Of a stretch of DNA of 9,062 bases, positions 1 to 6,035 are shown piece by piece; the first letter of the stretch is position 1; the number at the start of each line of letters is the position of its first letter. The translations under genes were made by a program, and so were the position numbers. The notes below the pieces were generated by a model that ran no database searches, was not told the origin of the DNA, and worked only from the letters and a program-made list of their open reading frames with translations. The DNA comes from an uncultured Alphaproteobacteria bacterium. GTDB taxonomy: Bacteria > Pseudomonadota > Alphaproteobacteria > RF32 > CAG-239. The stretch covers positions 1 to 9,062 of the forward strand of contig CALXTG010000171.1 in assembly GCA_944391355.1 (NCBI GenBank), written 5' to 3'.

Positions 1-708
1 GATTTGATTACCACGGCGCCGTCGGTGGCATATAAAATCAATATGACCAACGGCGAACAGATAACCCTGCATAATCCGGCCGATATGCCTGATCTGAGTA
101 CGGTTGCCTCAATTGAAGAACCCTGGGTTAAGGCGACGATTATGGTGCCCGACGAATATCTCGGCGCGGTTCTCAAACTTTGCACCGAGCGCCGCGGCGA
201 ACAGGTTGAGCTGACTTATGTCGGAGCCCGGGCGATGGTCGTTTACAACATTCCGCTTAACGAGATTGTTTTTGATTTTTATGACCGCCTGAAATCAATT
301 ACCAGCGGTTATGCCAGTTTTGACTATGAGCTCGGCGCTTACCGCCAGTCTGATCTGGTTAAAGTGCAGATATTGATTAATGAGGAACCGGTTGACGCGC
401 TGGCGTTCCTTTGTCACCGCAGCGAAGCCGAATCTCGCGGGCGGCAGATATGCGAACGCCTTAAGGATCTGATTCCCCGGCATTTATTTAAAATTCCGAT
501 TCAGGCGGCCATCGGCGGCCGGGTGGTTGCCCGTGAAACGATTTCGGCGCTGCGCAAAGATGTTACCGCCAAATGTTACGGCGGCGACGTTACCCGCAAA
601 CGCAAGCTTCTTGACAAACAGAAAAAAGGCAAACAACGGATGCGCCAGTTCGGCAAAGTAGAAGTTCCGCAGACGGCCTTTATTGAAGCTTTGCGTATCG
701 GCGATTGA
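1..708 (+). CDS. lepA: Elongation factor 4 (LepA), C-terminal part, 5' truncated by window edge
   Basis: This is the last 235 codons of the ribosomal back-translocase EF4/LepA, a GTPase of about 600 residues that acts on stalled or mispositioned ribosomes at the membrane or in the cytosol. The frame is open from base 1 (DLITTAPSV), so the gene continues off the left edge; a TTG at base 4 is an internal Leu, not a start. The visible part covers the EF-G-V-like domain (EPWVKATIMVP, then the region ending ITSGYASFDYEL) and the LepA-specific C-terminal domain, including IPIQAAIGGRVVARETI and the conserved lysine-rich segment with CYGGDVTRKRKLLDKQKKGK. The GTPase domain is outside the window. It ends in TGA and is followed after about 70 bases by a hairpin terminator. 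In other bacteria lepA is often next to lepB; here its downstream neighbour is a convergent tolB. Identification is firm from the C-terminal motifs. Confidence 0.97.
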   Translation, partial: DLITTAPSVAYKINMTNGEQITLHNPADMPDLSTVASIEEPWVKATIMVPDEYLGAVLKLCTERRGEQVELTYVGARAMVVYNIPLNEIVFDFYDRLKSITSGYASFDYELGAYRQSDLVKVQILINEEPVDALAFLCHRSEAESRGRQICERLKDLIPRHLFKIPIQAAIGGRVVARETISALRKDVTAKCYGGDVTRKRKLLDKQKKGKQRMRQFGKVEVPQTAFIEALRIGD

Positions 709-778
709 TAAAAGTCCGTATAACGGGCAAGTAATACAGAAATTGCGGATCGGAGCCCAGCCGGTGTATTTGTTATTA

Positions 779-804
779 ATAAAAGCCCCGTCGGGGGCTT
801 TTAT
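779..804. terminator. Hairpin terminator between convergent lepA and tolB
   Basis: An 11-bp perfect stem (779-789 with 794-804, arms ATAAAAGCCCC and GGGGCTTTTAT) closes a GTCG loop. On the + strand it is followed by CTTTTT, and on the - strand the stem ends in a T-rich run (CTTTTATTAAT), so it can serve both lepA and tolB. The tolB stop codon lies only four bases beyond the stem. Confidence 0.9.
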
Positions 805-808
805 CTTT

Positions 809-2122
809 TTACGGCAACAACGGAGACCAGGCCGGGTCGGAGGCGTCGGCCGGGGTGACAATCAGCCGTTCGTTATAACCGGTCAGATCAATCGAATAAA
901 GTTTAACCGGAGCATTGCCGCGGCGATCGCCTTTTTCCGGGCGGAAATACATCAGCACGCGGCGGTTCGGCGACCAGGTCGGGCCTTCGACCAGATATCC
1001 TTCGGCTAAAACGCGTTCGCCGCTGCCGTCCGGGAACATTACTCCGATATAAAATCTGCCGTTGGCCATTTTGGTAAAGGCGATATAGTCACCGCGCGGC
1101 GACCAAACCGGCGTGGCATAGCGGCCGGCGCCGAAACTGATGCGGCGAACGTCGCAGCCGTCGGCATTCATGACATAAAGCTGCTGATTCCCGCCGCGGT
1201 CAGAGTTAAAGACTATCTGCGAACCGTCCGGCGAGTAGCTCGGCGAAGTATCAATTGCCGGATGTTTGGTTAATTGTCTGCTGGTACGGTTTTGTAAATC
1301 CATTTCATAAATTTCGGTATTGCCGCCGCTGGCAAAACTTAACAAAACTTTTTTGCTGTCGGGCGAAAAGCGCGGAGCGAAAGTCATTCCCGGGAAGTTG
1401 CCGAGCAGTTCCTGACGTCCGGTTTCCAGATCAAGAATATAAACTTTGGGGCTGGTTCCTGAATAAGACATATAAGTAATTTTTTGCAGATTGGGCGAAA
1501 ATCTGGGAGTTAGGGCCATCGCGGCGCCCGAGGTCAAAAATTTGTGATTTTCACCGTCCTGATCCATAATCGCCAAACGTTTGATGCGGCGGGTGGCCGG
1601 TCCGCTTTCGGAAACATAAACTATCCGGGTGTCAAAATAGCCTTTTTCTCCGGTCAGACGTTCATAAATCGCATCGGCAATCACATGAGCGACACGGCGC
1701 CAGTTGTCTTTGGTGGTGGTAAAAGACTGTCCTTTAAGCTGGCTTTGCGAAAATACGTCCCAAAGACGGAACTCGACCTTGAGATGTTGTTCGTCGGTCT
1801 GAGTGACGGCGCTTTGTACCAGAGCATGCGCGTTAATTGCTTTCCAATCGGTAAAGTTGGGTTCCTGGTTGATTGAGGTCAGTTCCTGAATATAGCTGTT
1901 TTCGGGGATTATTCTGAACAGGCCGGAACGTTCCAGGTCGGCGATGACGACATTGCGAATCCTTTTGGCATACTGGCCGACCCAAAATCCTTCATGAATC
2001 ATTTCCGGAAAGGCAATCGGCAGCGGATCGCGCATAGCGCCATTTACGTCAATTTGCAGTTCGGCGCGGACATTGCCGGCGCAAAAACACAAGATTAAGG
2101 CCAGGAGATATTTTAATTTCAT
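809..2122 (-). CDS. tolB: TolB, periplasmic beta-propeller of the Tol-Pal system
   Basis: TolB is a periplasmic protein that binds TolA and the lipoprotein Pal; the Tol-Pal complex keeps the outer membrane attached during division. The 437 residues match the usual length (about 430). A Sec signal peptide spans residues 1-20 (basic MKLK, hydrophobic core, cleavage after NVRA), with no lipobox. The N-terminal domain follows to about residue 165. Then a six-bladed propeller carries one 'SP' blade motif per blade, at about residues 209, 253, 297, 341, 384 and 433 (for example FSPDSKK, YSPDGSQ, WSPRGD). The ATG at 2122 has a good ribosome site (GAAGGTG, five bases upstream). No tolQ, tolR, tolA or pal lies next to it: a terminator closes the transcript right after the stop and another terminator lies upstream, so it looks monocistronic. 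The alphaproteobacterial-looking stretch near residue 330 supports the taxonomic guess. Confidence 0.97.
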   Translation of the reverse strand: MKLKYLLALILCFCAGNVRAELQIDVNGAMRDPLPIAFPEMIHEGFWVGQYAKRIRNVVIADLERSGLFRIIPENSYIQELTSINQEPNFTDWKAINAHALVQSAVTQTDEQHLKVEFRLWDVFSQSQLKGQSFTTTKDNWRRVAHVIADAIYERLTGEKGYFDTRIVYVSESGPATRRIKRLAIMDQDGENHKFLTSGAAMALTPRFSPNLQKITYMSYSGTSPKVYILDLETGRQELLGNFPGMTFAPRFSPDSKKVLLSFASGGNTEIYEMDLQNRTSRQLTKHPAIDTSPSYSPDGSQIVFNSDRGGNQQLYVMNADGCDVRRISFGAGRYATPVWSPRGDYIAFTKMANGRFYIGVMFPDGSGERVLAEGYLVEGPTWSPNRRVLMYFRPEKGDRRGNAPVKLYSIDLTGYNERLIVTPADASDPAWSPLLP

Positions 2123-2127
2123 TTCAT

Positions 2128-2134
2128 CACCTTC
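2128..2134 (-). promoter_or_regulatory. tolB ribosome binding site
   Basis: On the - strand the sequence GAAGGTG lies five bases before the tolB ATG. It is a good match to the anti-Shine-Dalgarno sequence and fixes the ATG at 2122 over the out-of-frame ATG at 2127. Confidence 0.75.
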
Positions 2135-2156
2135 AAACAGTTTTTTACATCATGAT

Positions 2157-2162
2157 ATTATA
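2157..2162 (-). promoter_or_regulatory. Likely -10 element of the tolB promoter
   Basis: A perfect TATAAT lies on the - strand about 35 bases upstream of the tolB ATG and about 35 bases downstream of the terminator of the preceding small gene. No convincing -35 hexamer sits 16-18 bases further upstream (TAATTG at 17), so it may need an activator, or the host sigma factor may tolerate a weak -35. Its position between a terminator and a start codon supports the call. Confidence 0.6.
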
Positions 2163-2194
2163 GGGAGATTGTTAAAAATCAATTAGCAAGGCCG

Positions 2195-2226
2195 AAAAAA
2201 ACCGTATAACTTTGGGTTATACGGTT
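2195..2226 (-). terminator. Intrinsic terminator of the 74-residue small gene
   Basis: An 11-bp perfect stem (2200-2210 with 2216-2226) closes a five-base loop. Read on the - strand it is followed by a run of T (from the A run at 2195-2200), which makes it a textbook rho-independent terminator. The small gene's TAA stop (2219-2217) lies inside the first arm, so its last codons and the terminator share sequence. It separates that gene from tolB. Confidence 0.88.
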
Positions 2227-2441
2227 AGTTTTTGATAGAGCTTTCGCAGCTCGGACAATTTCTTTTCCTGCAGTTTTTTAATGACGCTGTTTTCATCTTC
2301 GTACGGAAAATTCAGCTTCAGCCGCCAAAATTTACTGCTGATGATTTTGTGAATGTAACAACTTTTGCAAATGCTGTTCACAATCATTACGGCGAGTGCC
2401 AGAAGCACGATGCCGATGATACAAAGTAACCCAGTTTCCAT
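2217..2441 (-). CDS. Small single-pass membrane protein of unknown function
   Basis: I do not recognise this 74-residue protein. Residues about 3-23 form one hydrophobic membrane segment (LLCIIGIVLLALAVMIV), followed by a CKSC pair and a basic, charged helical tail (KKLQEKKLSELRKLYQKL). The predicted layout is a short outside or membrane N-terminus with a cytoplasmic tail. An in-frame TAA lies six codons above the ATG, so the start is bounded, but no good Shine-Dalgarno is seen (the leader is AT-rich). The best evidence that the gene is real is that its stop codon falls inside a strong terminator hairpin oriented for this strand. It is divergent from ruvX across 83 bases. The overlapping 65-residue + strand frame at 2232-2429 is a shadow. 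Confidence 0.62.
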   Translation of the reverse strand: METGLLCIIGIVLLALAVMIVNSICKSCYIHKIISSKFWRLKLNFPYEDENSVIKKLQEKKLSELRKLYQKLTV

Positions 2442-2475
2442 ATTAATAATTTTTTAATTGTAATTCTCTGTTTTC

Positions 2476-2504
2476 TTGGTAATCTGATTTTAAAATTTTG
2501 TCAA
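2476..2504 (-). promoter_or_regulatory. Possible promoter of the 74-residue small gene
   Basis: On the - strand a perfect -35 hexamer TTGACA (2504-2499) is followed, 17 bases on, by TACCAA (2481-2476), which matches the -10 consensus at only three of six positions. It lies about 35 bases above the ATG, in the divergent gap shared with ruvX. The -35 match is good but the -10 is poor. Confidence 0.3.
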
Positions 2505-2524
2505 TGCCGAAGAGAGATTAAACA

Positions 2525-2983
2525 GTGAACATTAAAGAATTCAAACAGCAGCTGAAACCCTACAAGGCCGTTTTGGGCTTTGATTACGGCGCCAAACGTC
2601 TGGGGGTGGCGGTGTCCGATTTGCTACAGATGGTGGCAACTTCGTATAAAATCATTTACCGCAGCAGCTGGGAAAAAGACTGGGAGGAAATCCGCCGCAT
2701 TATTGAAGAAAAAGAAATCGGAGGTATCGTTTTGGGGCTTCCGCTGCAGATGAACGGCGAGGAGGGCGAAATGGCCCAAGAAGTCCGCGCTTTTGCCGCC
2801 AAGCTTTCTGAGCAGACCGATTTGCCGATTTTATTTTGGGACGAGCGTCTTTCTTCTTCGGCCGTAGAAAATTTTTTAATCAAAGAAGTCGATCTCTCAC
2901 GTTCGAAACGCAAAAAAGTCCTCGACGCCGGAGCAGCGGCTTATATTTTGCAAGGCGCCCTTGACGCTTTAAAGTTCGTCTAG
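2525..2983 (+). CDS. ruvX: RuvX/YqgF, putative pre-16S rRNA nuclease / RNase H-fold resolvase
   Basis: This is a cytoplasmic protein of the YqgF family (RNase H fold), reported to process the 5' end of 16S rRNA and earlier proposed to be a Holliday junction resolvase. The 152 residues contain the family's ordered motifs: strand 1 with FDYGAKRLGVAVSD (acidic D20), then GGIVLGLPLQMNGEEGE (residues about 66-82), then FWDERLSS (D106/E107), then DAGAAAYILQGAL with the last acidic residue D134. The start is GTG at 2525, preceded eight bases upstream by AGAGAG; the ATG at 2504 runs into a stop after five codons, so it is not the start. It is divergent from the small membrane protein and convergent with the dipeptidase gene. 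In many bacteria ruvX is next to DUF179 (yqgE), gatCAB or alaS; none of these is seen here. Confidence 0.95.
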   Translation: MNIKEFKQQLKPYKAVLGFDYGAKRLGVAVSDLLQMVATSYKIIYRSSWEKDWEEIRRIIEEKEIGGIVLGLPLQMNGEEGEMAQEVRAFAAKLSEQTDLPILFWDERLSSSAVENFLIKEVDLSRSKRKKVLDAGAAAYILQGALDALKFV

Positions 2984-3006
2984 CTGGTGACTAATACAGA
3001 TTTTTC

Positions 3007-3057
3007 GGAAAGCCGAACCGGTCACGTGCTAAAGTGCACGCTCACGCTTCGGCTTCC
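3007..3057. terminator. Imperfect hairpin between convergent ruvX and dipeptidase genes
   Basis: About 17 base pairs can form in steps: GGAA 3007-3010 with TTCC 3054-3057, GCCGAA 3012-3017 with TTCGGC 3048-3053 (A3011 bulged), a CG pair, and CGTGC 3025-3029 with GCACG 3036-3040 around a six-base loop. The sequence after it on the + strand is AT-rich (TTAAATCTTATTATT) but has no clean T run, so terminator function is inferred from position. It could instead be a dispersed palindromic element. Confidence 0.42.
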
Positions 3058-3085
3058 TTAAATCTTATTATTCACGCACGCTATC

Positions 3086-3105
3086 CAAACTTTAATTAAA
3101 GTTTG
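3086..3105. repeat. 20-base perfect palindrome over the dipeptidase stop codon
   Basis: The arm CAAACTTTAA is followed directly by its reverse complement, with no loop. It covers the last codons and TAA stop of the minus-strand dipeptidase gene. It may be part of that gene's transcript end, or a protein binding site, or chance in AT-rich DNA. Confidence 0.5.
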
Positions 3106-3847
3106 TATAACGGTCTATTTTATTTATTTGGTTTTCATCCACTAAATTATAAAGGCTTATTTTGTTGCGGCTGTATGCTGCCCACATCCTGTCGCCATAA
3201 GAATAATGCCACCATTCGGCCGGATAGTTGGTAAAACCCGCTGCCGTCATTGCGTCGAAAAGAATTTTACGATTTTGTTGCTGTTCTTTATTTAAGTTTT
3301 TGTTCTGTGTAAAGGTGTTTGGGTTGTGCTCACCATAGGCTGTTCCCATATCTAAATCCTGCCCTTGATCATTACAAAGGCTGATATCAACAGCGCCACC
3401 GGTTTGATGACCGCCGAAGCCGGCTTGCGGGTTGGCAATCTGGCTTTGTGTCTTGTTAATGGTTTCTTCTTCACTTAAATTAGGAAAATCTTTTTTATTT
3501 TTTTTATAAAGATAATCCCAACGTTTTTGCTGTTGTTCTAAAGATCTGTAAGCAGAAAAAATTTTAAAATGAATTCCGGGGGGTAAAAGTTTCTGCGCTT
3601 CTTTTAGGCGCTGATATACAGTATGTCTGACTAATGTTTTCTTTTGCTTTTCAAGAGTAGGCGAAAAGAAAAAAGATTTGTCGCAGGAGATATTAATCAA
3701 AGGGTCATTGTTTTCTTCAATCGGAATGTTGTTTATGATTACACCCGGAATGGTTTTTCTTATTCCCATTTTCCATAAAAGATATTTAGCTTTGGCTATT
3801 ATTTTTGTATTATTCATGAAACAAATCTTCATTGATTCAAAATGCAT
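3092..3847 (-). CDS. D-alanyl-D-alanine dipeptidase, VanX/DdpX type (peptidase family M15D)
   Basis: The family are zinc enzymes that split D-Ala-D-Ala, as in murein recycling (DdpX) or glycopeptide resistance (VanX). Numbered from the ATG at 3847 (251 residues), the key residues are visible: R101 in SAYRSLEQQQ, zinc ligands H147 and D154 in GGHQTGGAVDIS, catalytic E211 and zinc ligand H214 in AEWWHYSYGDRMW. The DMGT motif just after the HxxxxxxD site also fits. I chose ATG 3847 because AGGA lies six bases upstream; an in-frame TTG at 3862 would overlap the amidase stop. The protein is about 50 residues longer than VanX, in an N-terminal extension and a Lys/Asn/Gln-rich loop, with no clear signal peptide. 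It is the last gene of a four-gene block, and its DNA is clearly more AT-rich than the amidase gene next to it. No vanH, vanA or vanRS-like genes are nearby, so a housekeeping peptide-recycling role is likelier than resistance. Confidence 0.88.
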   Translation of the reverse strand: MHFESMKICFMNNTKIIAKAKYLLWKMGIRKTIPGVIINNIPIEENNDPLINISCDKSFFFSPTLEKQKKTLVRHTVYQRLKEAQKLLPPGIHFKIFSAYRSLEQQQKRWDYLYKKNKKDFPNLSEEETINKTQSQIANPQAGFGGHQTGGAVDISLCNDQGQDLDMGTAYGEHNPNTFTQNKNLNKEQQQNRKILFDAMTAAGFTNYPAEWWHYSYGDRMWAAYSRNKISLYNLVDENQINKIDRYTNFN

Positions 3848-3851
3848 TATG

Positions 3852-3858
3852 CTTCCTG
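3852..3858 (-). promoter_or_regulatory. Ribosome binding site deciding the dipeptidase start
   Basis: On the - strand CAGGAAG lies in the 11-base gap after the amidase stop, its AGGA core six bases before the ATG at 3847. This spacing favours that ATG over the in-frame TTG at 3862, which lies upstream of the site, and over later ATGs. Confidence 0.65.
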
Positions 3859-4581
3859 TCAATGGTTGTTTTTACTATAAATCTCTGCGACGGTATTCAG
3901 GTGGGAGAGGAAGCGGGAATCTGACATGAAATTATCTGTTTGGGGAACAACATTGTCAATCAAATGCATAATATCTTTATCTTCGCCGACCAGTTCGGGG
4001 CAGAAACGGCGGCAAAAAGCCCAAGCCGAGGCTTTGAGTGCTTCTTTGCTGCGGGTATCATAACCGATTGCCGCTAACAGGTTTTCTATATTTGCGTTGC
4101 TTGCGCCATTGTTATTCTGGGGCCACAAACCGAGGCCTCTTTCAGCCAGCAGCTGCCAGGGAAAGGCTTTGCCGGGATCGGCTTTGCGCAGCGGGGCAAC
4201 ATCGGAATGTCCGACGATATTGACCGCGGGAATCTGATGGCGTTCGACAATTTCGCGGCTTAATTTACTCAGGGCGTCAATCTGTTTGGCCGCATAGGGC
4301 TGTTGTCCAAGGCTGTAACTGACCAGTTCAATGCCGACGGAGCGTTGATTGATACTGCCTTCCTTGCCGCGCCAATATCCCCGGCCGCCGTGATATGCCG
4401 ATAACTCCTCGGGAACCAGCCGCCAGACCTTGCCGCTTTCATCAATAATGTAATGAACACTGAGTTTATATTCGTGCAGCCAGTGAATTTGTGTCTGCGG
4501 GTCGTAGGCGCTGCAGTGAATGACCAGCATGTCGATTTTTTCCTGACGCGGTTCGCAGTAAGGCAGCAATTGTTCTTTCAT
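3859..4581 (-). CDS. N-acetylmuramoyl-L-alanine amidase (amidase_2, AmpD/AmiD-like)
   Basis: The family cleaves the amide between MurNAc (or anhydro-MurNAc) and the stem peptide. In the 240 residues I see zinc ligands H22 (VIHCSA), H125 (VGHSDVAP) and D135 (RKADPG), with K133 two residues before the Asp as in AmpD and the likely catalytic E85 in VGIEL. Residues about 160-235 form an extra helical C-terminal part (IENLLAAIGYDT, AFCRRFCPE) resembling the peptidoglycan-binding tail of AmiD, which AmpD lacks. No signal peptide or lipobox is present at the N-terminus, so the location is unclear: cytoplasmic like AmpD, or exported in another way. The ATG overlaps the radical SAM stop as ATGA, and GGGAG lies eight bases upstream, which supports translational coupling. 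The dipeptidase follows. The pair fits stepwise breakdown of murein stem peptides. Confidence 0.9.
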   Translation of the reverse strand: MKEQLLPYCEPRQEKIDMLVIHCSAYDPQTQIHWLHEYKLSVHYIIDESGKVWRLVPEELSAYHGGRGYWRGKEGSINQRSVGIELVSYSLGQQPYAAKQIDALSKLSREIVERHQIPAVNIVGHSDVAPLRKADPGKAFPWQLLAERGLGLWPQNNNGASNANIENLLAAIGYDTRSKEALKASAWAFCRRFCPELVGEDKDIMHLIDNVVPQTDNFMSDSRFLSHLNTVAEIYSKNNH

Positions 4582-6035
4582 TTCAGCAGCTCCCGGATGT
4601 AATCAATATTATCTTTGCGCCCGATTTTCAGCCGGTAATCGGCATCAAGCGCCTGTGCCAGTTCGGCCTTGTCAATAAAACGGCTGAGATAGTCAAACAG
4701 CATGCGGGTTTGACGGGCAATTGAAATCTTATAAGTCTGTTGGTATTCACGCCATAAAAATTCGCTGAAAGCAACCCAGGCGGCAAAAGCCGAAGCGGCG
4801 GTTTTTTCAATCAGCGGCGCGGTATGGGGAAAATTTTCAGAATTGTAAAAAACATCAAAGTACCGGGCGACGCGTTTAATCAGCTGCAAGTCGCCATAGC
4901 TCATGTCTTTGTTCTGCATAATTTCATAGGGCGGGTACTGCGAGTAAATCATTTGAAAGTCAGTATCATGACGGGCAATCGGCGCGCCGCGCAGCTTTTT
5001 CAAAATTCCGACCTGCAGTTCCTGCGGCCGGACGGCCAGAAGTTTGTCAAAATCGGTGGCAAAAGTTTCCAACGTGGAATGAGGAATGCCGGCGACCAAG
5101 TCGGCATGAATGACGGCGCCGGTTTCCTCGCGGATAAAACGCAGGACTTCAAGGGTGCGCTCTTCGTTCTGTTTGCGTGAAATCGCGTCTAAGGAATCCG
5201 GGTCAAAGCTTTGGACGCCGGCTTCGAGATGAAGCCCTTTGTCCGGAAAATTCTTGATTTCTTCCAGCATTTGCGGGCTGAGGCGGTCAGGAAAAATCTC
5301 AAAATGCAGCAGCATGCCGTCTTGCCAGCGGTTTTTGAAAAAGTCGAGAATTTTTTTGACATTGGCAAATTTGAGATTGAAAGTGCGGTCGACGAATTTG
5401 AACTGCCGGACGCCGCGGCGGATTAAAATTTCCATTTCGGCAAGGAATTTGTCAAGGTCAAACTCGCGGACGCCTTTAGACAGTGATGATAGGCAAAATT
5501 CACAGCTGAACGGGCAGCCGCGGGTGGCCTCAACATAAATCAGCCGGTTTTGAATATCTTCGTCGCTGTACAGATAGTAAGGCAGTTTCAGCTGCGTTAA
5601 GTCGCAGATCGGTTCATTTAAGACCTGAGTTTGCGGTCTTTCGCCGCGGCTGAGTTTCTGTACCAGATGATAAAGCGCCAGTTCGCCTTCGCCGCTGATT
5701 AGATAGTTGCAGCGCGGCAAAAATTCGTCATATTGATAAGAAACCTCGGGGCCGCCGAAAACAATAACGGTCTGCGGACTGACCGCCCTGACGATTTCGG
5801 CAATGCGGATAATGCTTTCGATATTCCAGATGTAACAGCCGAAGCCGAGCAGATCGGGCTTCAGGTTTATCAGTTCTTCGGCAATGTCGTTAAGATTATC
5901 GTCGCGGCTGTATTCGCGAATTTCGCAGGCTTCTTCAAACTCGCGCAGATTGGCTTTCAGGTAGCGCAGGCCGAAAGAGGTGTGCGAATAGCGGGCGTTA
6001 ACGGTAGCAAGGATAATTTTCATTGCAGCGGGCAT
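4578..6035 (-). CDS. Radical SAM protein with B12-binding-type N-terminal domain (DUF4080-like)
   Basis: This is a 485-residue radical SAM enzyme of unknown substrate. Residues about 5-135 form a Rossmann-like cobalamin-binding-type domain (KIILATVNARYSHTS, LLGFGCYIWN, VIVFGGPEVS, ISGEGE). I do not see the DxHxxG motif that ligates cobalt, so B12 use is uncertain. The 4Fe-4S cluster motif CxxxCxxC is at C174, C178 and C181 (RGCPFSCEFC), followed by the radical SAM barrel with EAGVQSFDPDSL and HADLVAGIPH. The C-terminal 170 residues resemble DUF4080. The gene begins at the TGATG overlap with the DjlA-like gene's stop; the second Met (codon 5, ATG at 6023) matches where related proteins begin and may be the real start. 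The end overlaps the amidase as ATGA. Co-transcription with murein enzymes suggests, but does not show, an envelope-related substrate. Confidence 0.88.
   Translation of the reverse strand: MPAAMKIILATVNARYSHTSFGLRYLKANLREFEEACEIREYSRDDNLNDIAEELINLKPDLLGFGCYIWNIESIIRIAEIVRAVSPQTVIVFGGPEVSYQYDEFLPRCNYLISGEGELALYHLVQKLSRGERPQTQVLNEPICDLTQLKLPYYLYSDEDIQNRLIYVEATRGCPFSCEFCLSSLSKGVREFDLDKFLAEMEILIRRGVRQFKFVDRTFNLKFANVKKILDFFKNRWQDGMLLHFEIFPDRLSPQMLEEIKNFPDKGLHLEAGVQSFDPDSLDAISRKQNEERTLEVLRFIREETGAVIHADLVAGIPHSTLETFATDFDKLLAVRPQELQVGILKKLRGAPIARHDTDFQMIYSQYPPYEIMQNKDMSYGDLQLIKRVARYFDVFYNSENFPHTAPLIEKTAASAFAAWVAFSEFLWREYQQTYKISIARQTRMLFDYLSRFIDKAELAQALDADYRLKIGRKDNIDYIRELLK

Noticed and set aside
683..1009. 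108-residue + strand frame across the lepA end and tolB
   Set aside because: It overlaps two well-identified genes, runs through the terminator hairpin and resembles no family; it is a shadow frame.
2232..2429. 65-residue + strand frame opposite the small membrane protein
   Set aside because: No ribosome site or terminator fits it, while the opposite strand has a membrane segment and a terminator in the right orientation.
2458..2496. A ruvX promoter on the + strand
   Set aside because: TTGTAA and TAAAAT-like hexamers occur, but not at workable spacing, so I could not support a specific site.
2984..3091. A tRNA or small RNA gene in the ruvX-dipeptidase gap
   Set aside because: The only structure is one imperfect hairpin; no cloverleaf, TTCRA-type T loop or anticodon arm could be fitted.
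3092..3847. A vanX glycopeptide resistance gene
   Set aside because: The enzyme family fits, but there are no vanH, vanA or vanRS-like neighbours; it is next to a murein amidase, so recycling is the simpler reading.
3848..3862. TTG start at 3862 for the dipeptidase, overlapping the amidase stop
   Set aside because: The AGGA site lies downstream of this TTG and at proper spacing for the ATG at 3847, so the ATG is preferred.
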